Source of the DNA: Manis javanica
Lineage: Eukaryota; Chordata; Mammalia; Pholidota; Manidae
Reading direction: 5' to 3'
DNA: 64,000 nt
Assembly: GCF_040802235.1 (NCBI RefSeq)
Contig: NC_133157.1
Coordinates: 36,546,501-36,610,500, forward strand
A program made the translations under genes and the position numbers. Positions 58,668 to 64,000 of this stretch are shown here, one piece after another; positions within the stretch are counted from its first letter, which is position 1, and every line of letters starts with the position of its first letter. The notes under the pieces were generated by a model. That model did no database searches, was not told where the DNA came from, and saw only the letters and a program-made list of their open reading frames with translations.

Positions 58668-59558
58668 CTAGAGCAGTCTCTGTAAGATGCCCTGCAGAGG
58701 TGGTTTGTGGGAAGCAAATTCCCTCAGCTTTTGCTTGTCTGGGAATTGTTTAATCCCGCCATCATATTTAAATGATAGTCGTGCTGGATACAGTATCCTT
58801 GGTTCAAGGCCCTTCTTTTTCATTGCATTAAGTATATCATGCTATTCTTTTCTGGCCTGTCGGGTTTCTGTTGAGAAGTCTGATGTTAGCCTGATGGGTT
58901 TTCCTTTATAGGTGACCTTTTTCTCTCTAGCTGCCTTTAAAACTCTTTCCTTGTCCTTGATCCTTGCCATTTTAATTATTATGTGTCTTGGTGTTGTCCT
59001 CCTTGGATCCTTTCTGTTGGGGGTTCTGTGTATTTCCGTGGTCTGTTCGATTATTTCCTCCCCCAGTTTGGGGAAGTTTTCAGCAGTTATTTCTTCAAAG
59101 AGACTTTCTATCCCTTTTCTTCTTTCTTCTTCTTCTGGTACCCCTATAATACAAATATTATTCCTTTTGAATTGGTCACATTGTTCTCTTTGTGTTGTTT
59201 CGTTCCTGGAGATCCTTTTATCTCTCTCTATTGTCAGTTTCTATACATTCCTGTTCTCTGGTTTCTATTCCTTCAATGGCCTCTTGCATCTTATCCATTC
59301 TGCTTATAAATCCTTCCAGGGTTTGTTTCACTTCTGTGATCTCCTTCCTGACATCTGTGATCTCCCTCCGGACTTCATCCCATTGCTCTTGTATTTTTCT
59401 CTGCATCTCATCCCATTGCTCTTGCATTTTTCTCTGCATGTCTGTCAGCGTGTTCATGATTTTTATGTTGAATTCTTTTTCAGAAAGACGGTTAGGTCTG
59501 TCTCCTTCTCAGGTGTTGTCTCTGTGATCTTTGTCTGCCTGTAGTTTTGCCTTTTCAT
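58668..59558 (-). pseudogene. L1 ORF1 with expanded coiled coil, frameshifted
   Basis: Span of 296 codons plus TAG (58668-58670). The ATG at 59558 opens MKRQNYRQTKITETTPEKE. The coiled coil at 59218-59457 is in a different frame (offset 101 nt), so at least one frameshift lies between. The coil has an 11-residue tandem duplication (MQRKMQEQWDE / MQRKIQEQWDE; 33-bp DNA repeat at 59376 and 59409) and heptad repeats (REITDVRKEITEV). The C-terminus reads KLREFASHKPPLQGILQRLL. Confidence 0.88.
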
Positions 59559-60688
59559 GGTGATAGAGATAGTTTGCAGAGCTGGTACGAGTGACAGTTG
59601 GGAGAGCTTTCCTTCTTTTTGGTTTGTGGCCTTCCTCTCCTGGTAGAATAGCGTCCTCTAATGGCTTATGCTTGGGAGCTGTGCGCAGACCGGGCTTCAG
59701 CTACCTACCCGGTTGGTTTGGAGTTTAACTCAGCTGTTGCTGTGGGCGTGGCCGGACTGGGGCTGCCCCTCCAAAATGGTGGAACCCCGTTGGAGGGGGA
59801 GCGGCCAGGAGGCTATTTATCTCCATAAGGGGCCTCTCTGCTCCCTGTTGCCCAGGGGATTAGAGTGCCCAGAGATCCCCAGATTCCCTGCCTCTGGGCT
59901 ATGTGTCCTGTCCTGCCCCTTGAAGACTTCCAAAAAGCACTCTCTGAACCAAAACACCAACAGCAACAACAAAAGAGAAAAAAAAAGAATAAAGAGAAGA
60001 AAAAAGGGAAAAACGCACGATTTTCTTTGTCTTCAGGCACCGGTCTCAGGCACCCGCTCTCCGGTCTTGCTGCCCTGTTTCCCTAGTATTGGGGTCCCTG
60101 TTCCTTTAAGGCTTCCAAAAAGCACTCACCAAAAAAAAAGGGAGAAATGTACGATTTTCCTTGTCCTCAGGCGCCGGTCTCAGGCACCCGCTCACCAGTC
60201 TTGCTGCCCTGTTTCCCTAGTATTGGGGTCTCTGTCCCTTTAAGGCTTCCAAAAAGCACTCGCTGAAAAAAAACCACTCCCGTTTCTTTGTTCTCCGGTG
60301 TCAGCCTCAGACACCTGCTCACCGGTCCTGCCCCCCTTTTTCCCTAGTATCCAAGACCCCATGCATGCACTCTGTCTGCAATCTGGTCCTGAATCCTGGG
60401 GCAGGGTGTTCAGCAGTCCTGGGCTCTCTTTCCCTCCCTGCTGACTCCTCTCCACCCGCCAGGGGCCAGGGGGAGGGGTGTTCGGGTCCCGCCGGGCTGG
60501 GGCTTGTATCTTACCCCCTTCGCGAGGTGCTGTGTCCTCGCAGGTGTGGATGTGGTCTGGAAGTTGTCCTGTGTTCTCTGGTCTCTATTTTAGGAAAAGT
60601 TGTCTTTGTTATAGTTTCATGTATATATGTGCTTTTGGGAGGAGATTTTTGCTGCTCTACTCACGCCGCCATCCTGGCTCCGCCCCCA
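59559..60688 (-). promoter_or_regulatory. L1 5' UTR with tandem monomer-like units
   Basis: GC-rich internal promoter region. Three head-to-tail units start at 59927, 60112 and 60246, each carrying 'cttccaaaaagcac', a 'caggcaccggtctcaggcac'-type block and 'gtttccctagtat'. Core period about 134 bp; the first is enlarged by an A-rich insert near 59950-60012. The other full-length L1 has one unit. Confidence 0.8.
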
Positions 60689-60700
60689 CATGTTTATGAT
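60689..60700. repeat. TSD of the composite insertion, right copy
   Basis: CATGTTTATGAT, as at 52469-52480. Confidence 0.88.
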
Positions 60701-61755
60701 CTTTATTTTGTAATCTCTTTCAGGGAAGATTGATGAGTTTAGTTTCATTTGTCCATCTTTCTGGTCTTTGTAGAATTTTGGTTTGAACTGGTTCCTTTGA
60801 TATTTCATATTTGTAGGTGATGCCCTCTAGTGCCCAGAAGCTCTACTTCCTGGAGTTGCTCAGTCCCTGAAGCGATGGTGGGGTTTGCAGGCGAGTGGCA
60901 CTGGTGCCTGTTGGGAAGAAAGAGCAGTTCCCTGCTTGCTGGCTGTAGTGCCTGTCTCCATTGCCAGGAGCAGTGGGCGAAGCGCGCAGGGAGAAGCCTC
61001 TATGCTTTGTACTTGTAGCTGCTGTAGGCAGGGCCACCCTCCTGCTGTCCTGGTGAAGTGGTGGGGGAAGATGGTTTGCCAGCAGGTTCCTGTTGGGAGG
61101 AAGGAGCAGCAGGCTGTGTATTGTGGTGAGGGGCCTCATAGCTGTGTAGCCAGCCAGAGGAATAGAGCGCCTGAAGCTCCTGAAGGCTTCCAACCTGCTG
61201 GGCAGAGTGCGCCTGGACAATTTTGTCCATCTGTCCTTTCTCCTGAGCATCAAGCTCTGTGCAATTTTTGACGCTTTAGCAGCCCTCTTGTTATGAAGTT
61301 TCTCAGACTGCCTGCTTTTCTTTTGTCCCAGAGTGGCGGTTGTGGATAAATGTTTTCCAGAAGCAGCTGGGGAATCTCAGTCTCTCCAAGTACTCTGCCT
61401 GTTTTAGCTTTCCAACCCCACTGGTCTTCAGAGCACTATGTTGGTTTGTGCTCTCAGAGCACATCTCCAGGGCTGGGTGTTCAGGAGTCATAGGCCTCCA
61501 CCCCTCCATGCTGTGTTTCTCTTACTCCCTCTGGTGAGCTGGAGTTCGGGAAGGGCTTGGGTCCCTCTGGATTAGGGCTTTGGAACTTTACCCTTTTCCT
61601 TGATGTCTGCTGTTTTACCCAGGCTTAGGCAGTCTTCTACAGCCTTCTTTCCTGTTGCTTTTTCAGGATTAGATGTATTTGCTATATTTCCGTATTATAT
61701 GTGATTTTTGGAGGAGCTTTCTGTTTCACCTCATGCTCCCATCTTTAATCCCTGG
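60701..61755 (-). mobile_element. Older L1, ORF1 remainder and 5' UTR (continuation of 50441-52480)
   Basis: Resumes 'ctttattttgtaatctcttt' directly after the TSD, passes through the ORF1 start region ('tagaattttggtttgaactg') and a GC-richer 5' UTR, and ends near 'tcacctcatgctcccatctt' at about 61755, the same kind of terminus as the younger L1s. Confidence 0.8.
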
Positions 61756-61769
61756 TTATTCTATTTTTG

Positions 61770-61960
61770 ATTTTTTTTTCTTTTTAAGAATTGCCATACT
61801 CTTTTCCATAGCAGCTGTACTATTTTACATTTCCACCAACAGTATACAAGGGTTTCAGTGTCTCTGCATCCTCAATTTCTACTTAAAGTTTTTTGGTATA
61901 ATAGCCATCATAGTGGATGTAGAGTGGTATTTCATTGTGGTAAACATGGTTTCATGACAT
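61770..61960 (-). repeat. Old L1M-type relic
   Basis: 'gaattgccatactcttttcc' and 'tttacatttccaccaacagt' are a decayed antisense of L1 ORF2/3' sequence. Confidence 0.7.
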
Positions 61961-61964
61961 ATTT

Positions 61965-62030
61965 AGTTATATGCTTGGCCCATAGTAGCTATTCAGTAAA
62001 TAATTGTCAAATAAATGAAAGCTATATTCA
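61965..62030. repeat. L2/MIR 3' end relic
   Basis: 'cttggcccatagtagctatt' followed by 'cagtaaataattgtcaaata'. Confidence 0.65.
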
Positions 62031-62495
62031 CAGTTGTTTTTTTCTCCTTGAAAGATTTATTCCTTATAAGTGGTTTTTGCCTTTAGGTATAGTTTTCTCC
62101 TGGACAGCACATTTTAAAGTGGCTTATTGCCAGGTAAAATTTTGTTTTGGCAGAATGTTGTCTTTGGGCTCAAATACCAACTGCAAATGAAAAGAGGCAA
62201 GTAAAGCTATATATTGGTAGTAGTAATTACATACTGTGGTGAAATAATTGCTGGTTAAAATTGGTGGTATTTGAGATTTTGAGAATTGCTGTAATCATAA
62301 ACCATAGACTTTTCATTAGTAAAATAGGCTTAATTACTGCCAGGAAAGTTTAAAATCCTAATGGGCTGTTCTTTGAGAATTTTTATTTTAGAGAACCTTC
62401 ATGTTTTAATCTCATGTTTCCTCCTTTCTCTGAATTTTATCCTTGCCTAGTATTGTAATTTGGGAGTTTTGCTGACCATGCCTGCTTTCTTGCAG
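62031..62495. other. UBAP2: End of UBAP2 intron 1
   Basis: Unique-looking sequence leading to the acceptor. 'ctgctttcttgcag' at 62482-62495 is a good pyrimidine tract plus AG. Confidence 0.7.
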
Positions 62496-62536
62496 ATTTT
62501 CTATTTTGTACATACATTACTTTGTATATACTGTAT
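62496..62536 (+). other. UBAP2: UBAP2 exon 2, 5' UTR portion
   Basis: 41 nt of AT-rich leader between the acceptor and the start codon, without any ATG. With the ATG-free exon 1 this gives a short leader lacking upstream start codons. Confidence 0.75.
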
Positions 62537-62635
62537 ATGATGACTTCGGTGAGCAGTGAACGTTCCCGAGGTGCTCGGGAGAAAACACAGGTTTCGGCCA
62601 TACAGGCAGCACAACTACAGAAACAAGTAGTGCAG
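62537..62635 (+). CDS. UBAP2: UBAP2 (ubiquitin-associated protein 2), first coding exon
   Basis: 99 nt, exactly 33 codons, ending in phase 0 at a CAG|GTAAGT donor (62635/62636). The peptide begins MMTSVSSERSRGAREK and ends QKQVVQ. I recall human UBAP2 as starting MMTSVSS, containing RGAREK and closing the same exon with QKQVVQ at residue 33; the paralogue UBAP2L starts MMTSVGT and lacks RGAREK. The UBA domain, which binds ubiquitin, begins in the next exon, outside the window. UBAP2 and UBAP2L are cytoplasmic, stress-granule-associated proteins implicated in ubiquitin-dependent turnover of stalled RNA polymerase II. Two adjacent ATGs open the frame; the second has A at -3. The acceptor is TTGCAG at 62490-62495. 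Confidence 0.92.
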
Positions 62636-63916
62636 GTAAGTTTTTGTGGACCTCGTTTGCCTTGTTTAGAAATACAGAAAGTAAGGGAGCACGTACATTT
62701 TAAGGTTCTCTTTTGCGGGAAACATCAGGATTTTGAACCTTGTTTTTAAAAAGTAGTTAGTGAGTGTGTAAAAGAAAAGAGGAAATGTCATTGATTTAGG
62801 TATAGTTGAATGTTCTTTCTTAAGTATTAATCCTGAACTTTTTTCTGCTCCTGTCAGCATCTAGGCTGTGTACTTTTCTTTACTATTGATCTAATCATGT
62901 CCCTGGAACATAATACAATACAATAATCCGATATATGGAGAAGTAGTATTTTGAAGTACAGACGTACCTGAATTACAAGAGAGTACAAAAAGCTGCCTTT
63001 TCTTTCAATTGTTGTTACCTGGAAAGAGTGCTTTAATCTTAGAATTAGAATGGCTTTAAATTAATAAGATGCATTTGTATAAAATACTTAACATGAAATA
63101 GTCCCTTTCTCAATTTATTTGTATTATTTAAATGATACAATCCATGTAAAAAGCTTTACATAGTCCTTGGTACAAAATTGAGCTTTCTGTACATGTTACT
63201 GACTAGATTAGCTAACTTTTTTTCAGAGGCAATATTGGAAGTAAAGAAACCTATGCAGTCATCATATTTTCAGATTGATGATTGGACTATAATAGCCAAT
63301 TTCAGGTACTTTTTAAAAAATTTTAAGGTACTTCTTTATGATCATTCACATCCGAGTGCTCTGTTGATGTTAAGGGACATGGTGTGGACTCTACTTAATC
63401 ATTGCATTATATTTTTCAATATAGCATTAGTCTTGTACTTCACTGCTATCAAGAGACATCTCTGCTATTCAGTGCTTGTTCCTAAATACATTTACCCTGA
63501 TAGTATTTACAAAAGATCACGAAAGACTTTATTATTCAAAAATTCAGACTTTCTGGACTAGGCCTTCCCTTTATAGGGAAAGAAAATGTTTCATGCATAG
63601 GTTTTTATTAAAGAAGTAGTACAAGGTTTGAGTCATAGGTGCAGCCCTGCAAATAATTAAAGAAATACTTCATCTTTCTGTTTATCAAATTAGTAAAGAT
63701 GACAAGTGTGATCTTTTGAAGGGGGTCCTATCTCCATCTTCTACCCAGGTAAAGTCTTTGGGCTGATTTCCAGAGAATTAAAGTCTCCAGACTGGAGAAA
63801 TAGTTTTCCCATGGGTCATTTGGGGATGTTCCTTTTATCTAATTAGAAGAAAACACTGCCTACTGATCTCTGGGAAGGATTCCCAAACCTTTAGATTCTT
63901 TATTTTCTTTCTTACT
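62636..63916 (+). other. UBAP2: UBAP2 intron 2 (5' part)
   Basis: Starts GTAAGT. No exon and no named repeat recognised. The 127-codon frame at 63178-63561 has no family resemblance or splice context. Confidence 0.65.
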
Positions 63917-64000
63917 CTTTTTTTATGATTAAGGGTCTCATTGATACACAATCTTATGAAGGTTTCGCATGAACACCACTGTGGCTATTACATTCACCCA
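63917..64000 (-). mobile_element. L1 3' end, continuing beyond the window
   Basis: T-rich run then 'attaagggtctcattgatac' and 'cttatgaaggtttcgcatga', the older L1 3' end type seen at 18650, 37548 and 50441. Confidence 0.85.

Larger units (their letters stand above)
54331..60688 (-). mobile_element. Full-length L1 (about 6.4 kb) heading the composite insertion
   Basis: 3' UTR from 54331, ORF2 54663-58490, intergenic region, ORF1 58668-59558, and a 5' UTR to 60688 ending in 'cgccatcctggctccgcccc'. The TSD follows immediately at 60689. It is the best-preserved L1 here, with a 478-codon uninterrupted reverse transcriptase block, but has several frameshifts. It sits antisense in UBAP2 intron 1. 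Confidence 0.93.
24308..62495 (+). other. UBAP2: UBAP2 intron 1 (about 38.2 kb)
   Basis: Bounded by a GTAACG donor at 24308 and a pyrimidine tract plus TTGCAG acceptor at 62491-62495. More than half is L1, all on the - strand. I found no additional convincing exon inside, although short untranslated alternative exons cannot be excluded by eye. Confidence 0.75.

Noticed and set aside
58912..59544. 210-codon + strand frame
   Set aside because: Reverse of L1 ORF1; Ser/Leu/Phe-rich shadow of the Lys/Glu-rich coiled coil.
60843..61271. Opposing 128- and 136-codon frames
   Set aside because: Lie in the GC-rich 5' UTR of the older L1; no similarity to a protein family that I recognise.
11535..61755. 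Repeated blocks at many positions that might suggest a CRISPR-like or satellite array
   Set aside because: They are dispersed L1 copies with different truncation points, not regularly spaced units; the organism is a mammal.
24308..62495. snoRNA genes such as those hosted by human UBAP2
   Set aside because: I found no C/D-box pair with terminal stem by eye; the human ones lie in later introns.
62522..62749. Longer reading of the exon-2 frame
   Set aside because: It would need a non-ATG start and read through the GTAAGT donor; the UBAP2 match begins at the ATG at 62537 and ends at the donor.

Overview
The window is nuclear DNA from a placental mammal. It contains one recognisable host gene, the 5' end of UBAP2 on the + strand, in a landscape dominated by LINE-1 (L1) copies. 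Order-level placement is inference. I see no Alu, B1/B2, carnivore tRNA-Lys SINE or ruminant SINE, only old MIR/L2 relics. The L1 3' ends look laurasiatherian; pangolin (Manis) is my best guess from memory of that L1 lineage, and the window alone does not prove it.

Layout. 1-23.5 kb is intergenic DNA upstream of the gene: MIR and L2 relics, several MaLR/ERVL-type LTR relics, a retroviral LTR-like block near 8.4-9.2 kb, a 2.2-kb L1 with a perfect 15-bp target-site duplication (TSD) at 11.5-13.7 kb, and a Russian-doll nest (MIR, then a MER5A-like DNA transposon, then two L1s) at 18.3-21.1 kb. 23.59-24.80 kb is a CpG island with GC boxes, a ZNF143-type site and two CACGTG boxes; the non-coding first exon ends at 24307. 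24308-62495 is UBAP2 intron 1, about 38 kb, more than half of it antisense L1. 62496-62635 is exon 2, which holds the start codon and the first 33 codons; the rest is intron 2.

Every L1 whose orientation can be read lies on the - strand, opposite to UBAP2. Two are essentially full length (29.3-35.4 kb and 54.3-60.7 kb) with recognisable 5' UTR, ORF1 and ORF2, but all have broken reading frames. One L1 (37.5-40.5 kb) was hit by an L1-mobilised retrocopy of an unidentified mRNA 3' end with a 13-bp TSD.

The most unusual structure is at 52481-60688. A full-length L1 is followed, in its own orientation, by an A-rich tract, a short spacer, a second A-rich tract, and a 1.6-kb retrovirus-derived segment (env transmembrane-like frame, polypurine tract, U3-R of an LTR, AATAAA, poly(A)). 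A single 12-bp TSD encloses the whole 8.2 kb. This fits an L1 3' transduction of a retroposed retroviral mRNA end, or a second retroposition into the L1 tail. It sits inside an older L1, and its 5' end lies only 1.8 kb upstream of UBAP2 exon 2.
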